Origin: Polynucleobacter sp. MWH-UH35A
GTDB lineage: Bacteria; Pseudomonadota; Gammaproteobacteria; Burkholderiales; Burkholderiaceae
Assembly (NCBI RefSeq): GCF_018687075.1
Contig: NZ_CP061285.1
Location: 1,426,001-1,490,000 of the forward strand
Reading direction: 5' to 3'
DNA length: 64,000 bases
Positions 53,677-62,194 of this stretch are shown one piece after another (within the stretch, counting starts at the first letter, position 1; every line of letters begins with the position of its first letter). Made by a program: the position numbers and the translations under genes. The notes beneath the pieces were generated by a model, which was not told where the DNA came from, searched no databases, and saw only the letters and a list, made by a program, of their open reading frames with translations.

Positions 53677-53750
53677 CGTATCCGTAGTGGATACTGCTTA
53701 AATGTTTCAATCTATTCATCACTACTTCCACTCTAGAAAAGGCGTATCCC

Positions 53751-55469
53751 ATGCACAGCCGATTTAAAACCGCCCTTATTAGCTACCTAACACTGCTGAT
53801 CTGTTTTAGTCATTCTATCCAAGCGTCTGAACAAGCTGATACCGTTTTTATCAATGGTCAGATTGAAACACTTAATGCAAAACAACCTAAAGCAAGTGCT
53901 GTGGCTGTTAAAGATGAAACGTTTATAGCAGTTGGGTCGAATCAAAAAATAAAAGCATTCATAGGGCCCAATACCAAGGTAATTGATCTTCAGAAGAAAT
54001 TGGCAGTCCCTGGCTTGGTAGATGCGCATACACACCCCATGGAAACCATTTGGCTCAAAGAGACATGGGTTGATGCCCGTTATCCAGGTACACCCTCAGT
54101 GAAGCAAGCGCTGTTGAATATTGCCGCACGCGTTAAAACAACACCACAAGATCAATGGATTTATGTTGCTGGGGTCTCTGCTAGTGAAAATAAGTTTGCA
54201 GAAAAGCGTCTCCCCACTAAAGCAGAATTAGACCAAGTGGCTCCGAATAACCCAGTCATCATGGCTAATGGTGCGCACATGGCAATTGCTAATAGTGCCG
54301 CTCTTGTAAAAATGGGAATCAAAAAAGGGGTAACAAAACTCCGCCATGGAGCCGGCGTACTCGCTGACAAGGATGGCGAACCTAACGGCGTTATCACCGA
54401 TGGCATGGGTGACATTCCTGGCAGCCCAACCCCGCAAGAAATCGCCCGCTATTACGCAACCGATATTGCTAAATTCTGGAATTCCTATGGTTTCACTTCC
54501 GTGATGGCAATCACACCAGCTGCCGCAATACCAGTAATGCAAAGTGTTTCAGTCAGCACCCCCACGCCGAATATTCGCTATACCGCATCAGTATGGGCTG
54601 CGCCGAATGGCGAAGGCATGCCAAAAGATTTAAGTGTTTTTGAAATGCCCAGTAAGGCAAATCCCGCCTACTACCGCTTTGCTGCAATCAAAGCATGGGT
54701 AGATGGGGAGAATGATTGCAGAACAGGCTTCATGTATGAACCTTATGTTGGCGTACAAGATACTGACCCACCTGGTGGCAAAGGCACCTTGGTCACCAAC
54801 CAACAATTAGCAAATCAATTTTCCGCCTTAGCAAATCAAAACCAGAAAATTAGTATGCTGCATTGTTCTGGTGATGCAGCAGCCGATATCGGGCTCAATG
54901 CATACGAGTTGGTCAGCAAAAATCAAACCAGCAATACCATTAAACGAATAGAGCACTTTGGAATGTTTCAATTAACCCCAGAACAGCTAAAACGGGGCGT
55001 AGCACTTAAGAAGAATAATTTTCACCTCTCATCTCAGCCAATTTGGCTATTAGAGTTAGTCAATGCAGATTATGAAAATATGGGCGCCAAAAGATCCAAG
55101 ACCGGCTACCAATTTAAAACCATGATCAATGCTGGCCTAGAACCAGCTGCAAGTACTGATATGACCGGCATTTACTTGGGCAACATCGATCCATTCAAGG
55201 CAATATATGCAACCGTTACAAGACAGTCTGATGCGGGAGTCTTTGAGCCTCAAGAGGCAATCACCGTTCGAGACGCCCTAAGAATGTGGACAATTTGGCC
55301 AGCCAAGTCGGTTGGCGAGGATAAGGTCAAGGGCACGATTGAGGTCGGCAAATATGCCGATATGACCATACTTTCTGACAATATTTTTACCATTCCCAAA
55401 AGTGCTTTGAAAGATGTCAAAGCGTCAATGACGGTCGTTGGTGGTAGGGTCGTCTACAAAGCTGAGTAA
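53751..55469 (+). CDS. Exported amidohydrolase (YtcJ-like)
   Basis: A 572-residue metal hydrolase with a signal peptide of about 26 residues (ending IQA). Metal-site motifs are DAHTHPME near residue 92, LHCSGDAAADIG near residue 365, RIEHFG near residue 402 and STDMTG near residue 465. The closing ADMTILSDNIF and GGRVVY segments are typical of the amidohydrolase_3 group. The true substrate is unknown; relatives act on amides, cyclic imides or lactones. Export to the periplasm is unusual for this group. An Fnr box lies upstream. Confidence 0.9.
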   Translation: MHSRFKTALISYLTLLICFSHSIQASEQADTVFINGQIETLNAKQPKASAVAVKDETFIAVGSNQKIKAFIGPNTKVIDLQKKLAVPGLVDAHTHPMETIWLKETWVDARYPGTPSVKQALLNIAARVKTTPQDQWIYVAGVSASENKFAEKRLPTKAELDQVAPNNPVIMANGAHMAIANSAALVKMGIKKGVTKLRHGAGVLADKDGEPNGVITDGMGDIPGSPTPQEIARYYATDIAKFWNSYGFTSVMAITPAAAIPVMQSVSVSTPTPNIRYTASVWAAPNGEGMPKDLSVFEMPSKANPAYYRFAAIKAWVDGENDCRTGFMYEPYVGVQDTDPPGGKGTLVTNQQLANQFSALANQNQKISMLHCSGDAAADIGLNAYELVSKNQTSNTIKRIEHFGMFQLTPEQLKRGVALKKNNFHLSSQPIWLLELVNADYENMGAKRSKTGYQFKTMINAGLEPAASTDMTGIYLGNIDPFKAIYATVTRQSDAGVFEPQEAITVRDALRMWTIWPAKSVGEDKVKGTIEVGKYADMTILSDNIFTIPKSALKDVKASMTVVGGRVVYKAE

Positions 55470-55487
55470 TTGCTGAATCAGAAAAGA

Positions 55488-55515
55488 TAAAAGCCACCCG
55501 AAGGTGGCTTTTATT
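55488..55515. terminator. Bidirectional terminator
   Basis: A 12-bp stem, ATAAAAGCCACC with GGTGGCTTTTAT, around CGAA. It serves the convergent amidohydrolase and phasin genes. Confidence 0.87.
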
Positions 55516-55541
55516 TGCAGCAAAATTAACTAACTGGTTAA

Positions 55542-56117
55542 TTAAGCAGAAGCTTTGCGGCTTTTAGCGGCTGGCTTAGCAACAGCGTATTGACCTTGAA
55601 TGTTAGCCAAAGCAGCATCAACACTTTTCTCAAAGTTAGCGAATGCGTCAGTTGCAGTTGCACGAACCTGGTCGAACTGTTGGAGTGAAGACTCAAATGC
55701 AGTTTTGAATGCAGAAACAAATGCCTCAGAACCAGTAGGAGCTGTCTTAGTAGCTTCTTTAACAAACTTAACCAAATCAGCGCGTGCGTCATCGATAGAA
55801 GCGTCAACTACTTGAGCAACTTCTTTATTGCCGTTACGAACTACTTGGTTTACTTTAGCTTGGTAAGCAGCAGCGTATTTAGCAGCTTCTTGAGCAGCTT
55901 CAGGCTGAGCTAATTTAGCCAATTGTTGTGGATCCTTGATTGCCAACAATTGTGAGCTTGTATCTTGAGCAGCAACTAAAGCATCTTTAGCAGCAGCTTG
56001 GTTGATTTCAGCTAATTCTTGAGCGCTTTCAACGGCAACTTGTGCCAAATGTTTAGCGTTTTCGATAGCTTTAGCTTGTGCAGCAGCGAATTGGTCGTTT
56101 AATTGAGTTTGAAACAT
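55542..56117 (-). CDS. phaP: Phasin (PHA granule-associated protein)
   Basis: A 191-residue, almost wholly helical protein. It begins MFQTQLNDQFAAAQAKAIEN, contains LAQVAVESAQELAEINQAAAKDAL, and ends with a Lys/Ala tail, AKPAAKSRKASA. These are the marks of betaproteobacterial PhaP. I start at ATG 56117 with AAAGGA upstream; the longer frame is not phasin-like. The promoter region carries two TTGTTGC sites resembling those of PhaR, so granule-dependent derepression is likely. Confidence 0.93.
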   Translation of the reverse strand: MFQTQLNDQFAAAQAKAIENAKHLAQVAVESAQELAEINQAAAKDALVAAQDTSSQLLAIKDPQQLAKLAQPEAAQEAAKYAAAYQAKVNQVVRNGNKEVAQVVDASIDDARADLVKFVKEATKTAPTGSEAFVSAFKTAFESSLQQFDQVRATATDAFANFEKSVDAALANIQGQYAVAKPAAKSRKASA

Positions 56118-56149
56118 GATGAATCCTTTACATAGTGTTAGAACAAAAT

Positions 56150-56166
56150 TTGTTGCGATGCACCAT
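56150..56166. promoter_or_regulatory. PhaR-like operator, proximal copy
   Basis: The 17 bases TTGTTGCGATGCACCAT match the distal copy at 14 positions. The TGC-N-GCA core fits sites bound by PhaR repressors in other PHA producers. It lies 33 bp upstream of the phasin start. Confidence 0.55.
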
Positions 56167-56200
56167 TGTAAGAGCCCCATTTTCCAAAAGCAAGGTATTT

Positions 56201-56217
56201 TTGTTGCAAAGCAACAT
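56201..56217. promoter_or_regulatory. PhaR-like operator, distal copy
   Basis: The 17 bases TTGTTGCAAAGCAACAT include a perfect GTTGC-AAA-GCAAC inverted repeat. It starts 51 bp from the proximal copy, about five helical turns, so two bound repressors could face the same side. Confidence 0.6.
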
Positions 56218-56350
56218 ATTTTTACTAAACCCCATTTCAAGGCTTTAAATGAGGTTTTTCAAGGGCTTAGCTAAGGCTAAAAATGTAGAAATGAGTGGAT
56301 CTGAGGCCAAAACTGATCAAAAACTGACCACAATCCACAGCCCAGGAAAG

Positions 56351-57046
56351 CTACTTTACCCAGGTAGTAAAGTCCTCGGCGCTCACTCTAGGGGTATGAA
56401 AGCTGTTCACCAGCTCATTTGTATCGGCATAGCCAAGCGCCATACCGCAAACCAGCATTTCATTCTCTTGAGCGCCAATAGCGGGCAAGATGATCTTCGC
56501 ATAATCATTCCACGCAGCTTGTGGGCAAGTATCCAAACCCTCACCTCTTGCTGCGACCATGATGTTTTGCAAGAACATTCCATAGTCAAGCATTGAACCC
56601 CTGCCAAGCTCTTTATCGATAGTAAAAAACAAACAGACGGGAGCACCAAACGCTTCAAAGTTTTTGCGATGCTGAGCATGCATCTTATCTTTATCACCCT
56701 TGGTAATTCCTAGTAGCCCATATAAGCCCCAGCCATTTTCACGACGTCTATCGATATAGGGACTAAACCATTTTGCAGGGTAATAGTCATAAGCCGGTTG
56801 AAATTCTTTTGCTAACTCTGGATTTGCGGCGATAGCGTCATAAGCTGTGCAAACTTTGCCGCACAACTCTTTTAGCGATTCACCCTCTACAACATATGCT
56901 TTCCAAGGTTGTGTGTTGGTGCCAGAAGGTGCGCGTGATGCAATATTCAAAAGCCTCAGAATGACATCGTTTGAGACCACATCTTTTGTAAATGCCCGCA
57001 CAGACATGCGAGATGTAATCGCTTCAGCTGGAGTTAATGATTTCAT
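56351..57046 (-). CDS. Nitroreductase family protein
   Basis: A 231-residue FMN oxidoreductase. ITSRMSVRAFTKDVVSNDVILRLLNIASRAPSGTNTQPW near the N-terminus is the nitroreductase opening, and GRGSMLDYGMFLQNIMVAARGEGLDTCPQAAW the usual C-terminal half. It is distinct from the NfsB-like gene at 52933 and belongs to the larger branch used on nitrophenols and quinones. It lies 33 nt after the OsmC-YcaO gene on the same strand, so they may be co-transcribed. Confidence 0.92.
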   Translation of the reverse strand: MKSLTPAEAITSRMSVRAFTKDVVSNDVILRLLNIASRAPSGTNTQPWKAYVVEGESLKELCGKVCTAYDAIAANPELAKEFQPAYDYYPAKWFSPYIDRRRENGWGLYGLLGITKGDKDKMHAQHRKNFEAFGAPVCLFFTIDKELGRGSMLDYGMFLQNIMVAARGEGLDTCPQAAWNDYAKIILPAIGAQENEMLVCGMALGYADTNELVNSFHTPRVSAEDFTTWVK

Positions 57047-57079
57047 CGCTTACCCTCTAATTTTTAAATACAAATACCG

Positions 57080-59275
57080 TTAAACCGCCTTGCTAGCTCG
57101 GGCCTTATGCAGCTTTCTGTAGCTATCTATTAGGCGATGGTGCCTATCAAGACCTTCCAATTTCATGCTGGTTGGCGTCAACCCAAAGAAGCGGATGCTA
57201 CCATCGATTGAGCCCAAAACAGCATCCATCCTAGCGTCACCATACATGCGACGAAAACTCCCTTCATAGTCGTTCATCTCTAATTCGTCATCGAGAAGAA
57301 CCTCAAGGGCAGCGTCTAGGGCCTGATAAAACAATTTGCGGTCAACCGTATTGTCGTTGTACTGAAGAAAAGCACCGACCAAGTCATGCGCCTCTTCAAA
57401 TTGCCTTAAAGCCATATGAATTAAAAGTTTTAATTCGAGAACGGTAAGTTGACCCCATACGCTATTCTCATCAAATTCAATACCTATCAGAGTAGCGATA
57501 TCACCATACTCATCCAGCTCGTTATTCTCAAGACGATCTAGCAGGTCTGCAAGACTGGCATCATCCAACTTATGTAAATGCAAAATATCATTGCGGAATA
57601 ACAATGCTTTATTTGTGTTATCCCAAATTAAATCCTCTATCGGGTAGATCTCAGAATAGCTTGGCACCAAAATTCGGCATGCCGTAGCGCCCAATTGATC
57701 ATATTCAGCCACATAGACTTCTTTACCCATCTTTTTCAAGATGCCAAATAAAGCCTCTGCCTCTTTAGCGTTTGAGTCAGTCCCTTTGCTTGAGAAATCC
57801 CAATCTACGAACTCAAAATCCGACTTAGCACTGAAGAAACGCCAAGATACGATGCCACTGGAATCAATAAAGTGCTCTACAAAGTTATTGGGTTCAGTAA
57901 CAGCTTCGCTAGCAAAGGTAGGAGGCGGCAAATCATTAAGGCCCTCCAAACTTCGACCTTGTAATAACTCAGTCAAACTTCGCTCAAGCGCAACCTCTAG
58001 ACTTGGGTGTGCGCCAAAAGAGGCAAAGACACCGCCTGTGCGTGGATTCATCAAAGTAACACACATCACTGGATAAACGCCCCCAAGTGACGCATCTTTA
58101 ACAAATATTGGGAAACCCTGCTCTTCTAGACTTTGGATACCAGCCAAAATACCGGGATACCTAGCCAGCACTTCCTTAGGGACATCTGGAAGCGCAATTT
58201 CACCTTCCAGAATTTCACGCTTGACTGCTCGCTCAAAAATCTCAGATAGGCATTGCACTTGCGCTTCAGCTAGCGTATTCCCAGCACTCATCCCATTACT
58301 GACGAACAAATTTTCAATGAGATTAGATGGAAAATACACGGTCGCACCATCTGATTGACGAACATAAGGCAACGAACAGATGCCGCGCTGTACGTTTCCA
58401 GAATTGGTATCGACCAGATGGGATGCACGTAACTCACCGTCTGGGTTATAGATTCTTAAACAGTAGTCATCCAAGATTTCTGTCGGCAAAGCATCTTTCT
58501 TGCCAGGCTTAAACCAACACTCGTTGGGGTAATGCACAAACTCTGCATTAGCAATATCCTCACCCCAATAAGAGCCAGCATAAAAATGGTTATTACTCAG
58601 GCGCTCGATATATTCACCCAGAGCGGATGCCAACGCACTTTCCTTAGTTGCGCCTTTGCCGTTGGTAAAGCACATTGGCGAATGTGCATCACGAATATGC
58701 AAGGACCAGACATTTGGAATGAGGTTGCGCCACGAAGCAATTTCAATCTTGATTCCCAGATTGGCCAGTAAGGCGGACATATTGGCGATTGTCTGCTCTA
58801 GCGGAAGGTCTTTACCAATAATATGAGTACTGGATCCAGCATTAGGCTTGAGAGTCAGTAGACTTTGCGCATCAGCATCTAAATTAGCCACCTCTTCGAT
58901 AATAAATTCTGGTCCAGCCTGAACCACCTTCTTGACAGTGCAACGCTCGATAGAACGCAAAATACCTTGGCGGTCAGCGGCAGAGATATCTGCTGGCAAT
59001 TCAACTTGAATCTTAAATATCTGTTTATAGCGATTTTCCGGATCAACAATATTGTTTTGCGAGAGGCGAATATTCTCAGTAGATAAATTACGGGTCTCGC
59101 AGTACAGCTTCACAAAGTAAGCTGCACATAAAGCAGAGGAAGCTAAAAAGTAATCAAATGGTCCGGGAGCAGAACCATCACCCTTGTAACGAATAGGCTG
59201 GTCAGCAATGACCGTGAAGTCATCGAACTTCGCCTCTAGACGAAGCTTATCGAGAAAGTTGACCTTAATTTCCAT
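57080..59275 (-). CDS. OsmC-YcaO fusion protein
   Basis: A 731-residue two-enzyme protein. Residues 1-135 are an OsmC-like peroxidase domain with Cys50 (SSALCAAYF) and Cys112 (IERCTVKKV). Residues from about 160 form an E. coli-type YcaO domain with ATP- and Mg-binding ExxE (SALGEYIERL, 221-224) and QxxxxExxE (QCLSEIFERA, 341-348), and a TPR-like C-terminus. YcaO activates amide backbones with ATP, and the E. coli protein aids S12 methylthiolation. I start at ATG 59275 (GGAA 8 nt upstream). The C-terminus lacks a PxPxP motif. Confidence 0.93.
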   Translation of the reverse strand: MEIKVNFLDKLRLEAKFDDFTVIADQPIRYKGDGSAPGPFDYFLASSALCAAYFVKLYCETRNLSTENIRLSQNNIVDPENRYKQIFKIQVELPADISAADRQGILRSIERCTVKKVVQAGPEFIIEEVANLDADAQSLLTLKPNAGSSTHIIGKDLPLEQTIANMSALLANLGIKIEIASWRNLIPNVWSLHIRDAHSPMCFTNGKGATKESALASALGEYIERLSNNHFYAGSYWGEDIANAEFVHYPNECWFKPGKKDALPTEILDDYCLRIYNPDGELRASHLVDTNSGNVQRGICSLPYVRQSDGATVYFPSNLIENLFVSNGMSAGNTLAEAQVQCLSEIFERAVKREILEGEIALPDVPKEVLARYPGILAGIQSLEEQGFPIFVKDASLGGVYPVMCVTLMNPRTGGVFASFGAHPSLEVALERSLTELLQGRSLEGLNDLPPPTFASEAVTEPNNFVEHFIDSSGIVSWRFFSAKSDFEFVDWDFSSKGTDSNAKEAEALFGILKKMGKEVYVAEYDQLGATACRILVPSYSEIYPIEDLIWDNTNKALLFRNDILHLHKLDDASLADLLDRLENNELDEYGDIATLIGIEFDENSVWGQLTVLELKLLIHMALRQFEEAHDLVGAFLQYNDNTVDRKLFYQALDAALEVLLDDELEMNDYEGSFRRMYGDARMDAVLGSIDGSIRFFGLTPTSMKLEGLDRHHRLIDSYRKLHKARASKAV

Positions 59276-59371
59276 GGGGATGATTCCAAAACACTGCGAA
59301 AGATGACATAAGGCACCATTATCCACCCCAAAACCAATGCTGTGCAGCATCAGCCCCTATTTGAGCAGGCC

Positions 59372-59800
59372 TTATCCTAAGTGCAAACGTACTGAGGCAA
59401 TGATGGGCGTCTGCTGCTCTGGTCTCAAAAACTGGCCTAATTCCACACGGAGTTTAGATTGACTGATATGGAATGTCTTTGATCCCGGTAGCGGCGATTC
59501 AATTTTTGCCCACTGTGTATTGAATTCATACACGGTTTCTTTATAGCCAATAAATTTTTTAATAGTGAGGCGTTTACCATCAATCTCAATCGTTTCACTA
59601 TCAAGCGCATGCCTACAGTAAATTAAAAAACCAAGTGTTACCGCACTCAACTCCAATGCAGTAAAAATCAAGATAACCCAAACACCTGCTAAAAAGAAGC
59701 CTGTTGCGACCGCCACCGAAAGACATAGTAAAGCAACATAAAACTTCAAAAGCTGCTTTGGTGTTAGTGCGCAATTTCTGCGCATTTGCCAACGTTTCAT
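59372..59800 (-). CDS. DUF2244 family membrane protein
   Basis: A 142-residue protein with two close helices (about residues 19-60), a TIEIDGKRLTIKKFIGYKETVYEFN strand region and a C-terminal GQFLRPEQQ segment. This is the DUF2244 layout. Members are often near cytochrome oxidase genes, but none adjoins here. The function is unknown. Confidence 0.85.
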   Translation of the reverse strand: MKRWQMRRNCALTPKQLLKFYVALLCLSVAVATGFFLAGVWVILIFTALELSAVTLGFLIYCRHALDSETIEIDGKRLTIKKFIGYKETVYEFNTQWAKIESPLPGSKTFHISQSKLRVELGQFLRPEQQTPIIASVRLHLG

Positions 59801-59838
59801 AACTTGATCAATGAAGACTGATTGATGAGATTTAAGGG

Positions 59839-60525
59839 CTAGCGATAGGGTGTGGCTGACTTGCTATCACCACCATCTAAAAGATGGCCAGTCTTTACAA
59901 AAATAGTGCAACCTTCTTTGCTAAAAGGTTGGTGTAGACTCATGTGTGGACTCCTTATCCATGAACCGGCAGGATAGCGCCCATGCTCATCTTCAAATAC
60001 ACCATCGACGACAAAGATTTCTTCACCGCCATAATGCCTATGCGGAGTAAAGTAAGTTTGCGGATCCCAACGAACTAGGGTTGAGCCGCTCCCCTGCTGC
60101 ATCAGCGGCATTACATTCAGACCAGGAACCATGCCCTGATACCAGGGAGAAGTTTTAGTATCAACAACCTCCCGCACCTTTTGATCCAAACCAAGATGGC
60201 GCAATTTCACAAAGAGAGTACAGCCAGATTTACTAAATGGCGCATGAGAAGATCCTGGTGGATTCATTAGATAGGTGCCAGCAGAGTAGTCACCGGTCTC
60301 ATCACTAAAGACACCATCCAGAACCAAAATCTCCTCACCAAATTCATGAGTATGGGCTTTGAATTGTGTTCCTGGTTGATAGCGGACTATAGAAGTTGCC
60401 TTGGCCACCTCATCGCCTATGCGATCGAGCATGCGTCTTTCCACCCCTAGCTCAGGACTCGGCACCCAAGGCAGGTCGTGATGATTAATTACCACCCTTT
60501 TGCTGTAATCAGAATGAATATTCAC
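59839..60525 (-). CDS. ChrR-like double cupin protein
   Basis: About 228 residues from GTG 60525. Two cupin_7 (ChrR-type) domains repeat the pattern HTHEFGEEILVLDGVFSDE and HRHYGGEEIFVVDGVFEDE, each followed by a Gly turn and HAPF/HQPF. The metal-binding His and Glu residues are present in both. ChrR cupins act as anti-sigma factors or as enzymes; no sigma gene is next to it and the zinc anti-sigma domain is absent, so enzyme or sensor use is more likely. The frame extends to an ATG at 60612, but the extra 29 residues look non-coding. Confidence 0.85.
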   Translation of the reverse strand: MNIHSDYSKRVVINHHDLPWVPSPELGVERRMLDRIGDEVAKATSIVRYQPGTQFKAHTHEFGEEILVLDGVFSDETGDYSAGTYLMNPPGSSHAPFSKSGCTLFVKLRHLGLDQKVREVVDTKTSPWYQGMVPGLNVMPLMQQGSGSTLVRWDPQTYFTPHRHYGGEEIFVVDGVFEDEHGRYPAGSWIRSPHMSLHQPFSKEGCTIFVKTGHLLDGGDSKSATPYR

Positions 60526-60682
60526 TAGATATACATCGCTTATATGTAAACATCCTAAAGCATAGCAAGCAAACAGAAACTGTGCTTGAGCAACATTAAC
60601 CCCTGCGTACATAAATTAACGAACTGCGCTACAGTCTCTTTAATAGATCAAAACTGCCTAATAGCCCCCTCTTAAAAACTTT

Positions 60683-61378
60683 ATGAGCTTACTTCCAAAC
60701 CCATTTAATGCACTCATTATTGGGGCCTCAGGCACTATAGGGTCCCATTTTGTGAAACTACTAGAGAATCATTCCTCTTGCTCAAAGGTGATTGGCATCC
60801 ATCGAAATTCACCTCATGCAATTGACTATTCTCATCCAGAGACTATTGAGCAATCCGCAAATAGCTTGGCCGAGTTCGGGCCATTTCAGTTAGTCATCAA
60901 TACCATTGGGACACTGCACTCCGAACAATGGATGCCTGAGAAGAAGTTGGATGACTTGAATCAGGATCAACTAAGCGAAATGTTTAATACCAATACCATT
61001 GGCCCAGCTTTAACCATAAAGCGCTTTTCAAAACTGCTAGATCCGAAGCATGGGGTTATGGCAACACTATCTGCCAAAGTAGGCAGCATTGAAGATAACC
61101 GTCTTGGCGGCTGGTATAGCTACAGAGCTTCAAAAGCCGCACTCAATATGATCATTAAAACTGCTGCAATCGAATTTGCAAGGACAAAGCCCAATATTGC
61201 GCTTATTGCCCTCCACCCCGGTACCGTCAACTCAGGATTATCACAACCATTTCGCGGGCAACAAATTGGCAGGGATCCCCTAGAAGCAGTGAATGATATG
61301 TTTAACGTCCTTGCGAAAGTTAACAAAGAAGATTCTGGAAGCTTTTTGACATATGCCGGAGAAAAACTCCCCTGGTAA
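60683..61378 (+). CDS. SDR family NAD(P)-dependent oxidoreductase
   Basis: A 231-residue short-chain dehydrogenase. The coenzyme loop IIGASGTIGSHFV is near residue 12, the catalytic Ser in LSAKVGSIEDN near residue 134, and the YRASKAALNM motif near residue 151. It has the form of CsgA/YciK-like SDRs. Substrate is unknown. The gene is divergent from the cupin gene. Confidence 0.9.
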   Translation: MSLLPNPFNALIIGASGTIGSHFVKLLENHSSCSKVIGIHRNSPHAIDYSHPETIEQSANSLAEFGPFQLVINTIGTLHSEQWMPEKKLDDLNQDQLSEMFNTNTIGPALTIKRFSKLLDPKHGVMATLSAKVGSIEDNRLGGWYSYRASKAALNMIIKTAAIEFARTKPNIALIALHPGTVNSGLSQPFRGQQIGRDPLEAVNDMFNVLAKVNKEDSGSFLTYAGEKLPW

Positions 61379-61489
61379 AAAGGTGTCATACCTACCGCGC
61401 CCTGAGCTGTTCATTTCAATGATGACCAGAACTCAAATCAGGTTAAGCGCTTTTTACTGCAATTCATATAACCATCTTAGAATCATGGC

Positions 61490-62074
61490 ATGAAACCACT
61501 CGTTCGCTGTCCATGGTGTGAAAGTTTTGATCTGTATCGGCAATATCACGATACTGAATGGGGCGTTCCCCTTCGTGACAGCAGGCAGCTATTTGAATTG
61601 CTGATATTAGAGGGCGCCCAGGCCGGTCTTTCTTGGTCAACCGTCCTCAAGAAGCGCGAATCTTATCGTGAAGCCTTTGATTTCTTTGATCCAAAGAAAA
61701 TTGCTAAATATAACGATAAAAAGATTTCTGAATTATTGACAAACCCTGGAATTATTCGCAATCGATTAAAGGTGGCTGCCGCCATAGGCAATGCTAAAGC
61801 GTATTTGGCATTAGAAAAAAGTGGTCAGCCATTTAATGAATTTATTTGGTCGTTTGTAAAAAATAACCCCATTCAAAATACACACCAATCTTTGAATAAT
61901 GTACCCGCAAGATCCGCTGAATCTGATGCAATGAGCAAAGCACTTCTAAAAGCAGGATTCAAGTTTGTTGGCACAACAATTTGTTATGCATTTATGCAAG
62001 CCAGCGGAATGATCAACGACCACCTCACATCTTGTCATCGATATGCTGCAGTGAAAAAGATGTCAAAAAAATAG
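61490..62074 (+). CDS. tag: DNA-3-methyladenine glycosylase I
   Basis: A 194-residue DNA repair enzyme. It starts with RCPWCESFDLYRQYHDTEWGVPL, which holds the zinc cysteine region and the WGVP motif. LEGAQAGLSWSTVLKKRESYREAF and a C-terminal GTTICYAFMQASGMINDHLTSCHRY, with the last zinc ligands, are all present. It excises 3-methyladenine from alkylated DNA. Full length for the family. Confidence 0.96.
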   Translation: MKPLVRCPWCESFDLYRQYHDTEWGVPLRDSRQLFELLILEGAQAGLSWSTVLKKRESYREAFDFFDPKKIAKYNDKKISELLTNPGIIRNRLKVAAAIGNAKAYLALEKSGQPFNEFIWSFVKNNPIQNTHQSLNNVPARSAESDAMSKALLKAGFKFVGTTICYAFMQASGMINDHLTSCHRYAAVKKMSKK

Positions 62075-62116
62075 CGCCTACTAAAGGAGCTCTATACAAA
62101 AAAGTCCGACGGAAGC

Positions 62117-62130
62117 TTGATGTAAATCAA
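62117..62130 (+). promoter_or_regulatory. Perfect Fnr box before the PhaC-like gene
   Basis: TTGATGTAAATCAA matches TTGAT-N4-ATCAA exactly. The best -10-like sequence, TAGTAT at 62163-62168, would place it near -51 rather than -41.5, so the promoter class is uncertain. The ATG is 64 bp downstream of the box. Confidence 0.6.
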
Positions 62131-62194
62131 ACTTAAGAGAGTCTGCCATCCGGCAAAGGAAGTAGTATTGACGACTAAATTAAAAGGAATACAT

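Noticed and set aside
38755..55515. Near-identical hairpins CCACC-CGAA-GGTGG at 38755 and 55488, considered as a repeat family.
   Set aside because: Both are ordinary terminators with stable CGAA tetraloops; similarity is limited to the short stem.
56249..56596. A plus-strand frame of 115 codons opposite the nitroreductase gene.
   Set aside because: It lies mostly antisense to a clear nitroreductase, has no family features and no good ribosome site.
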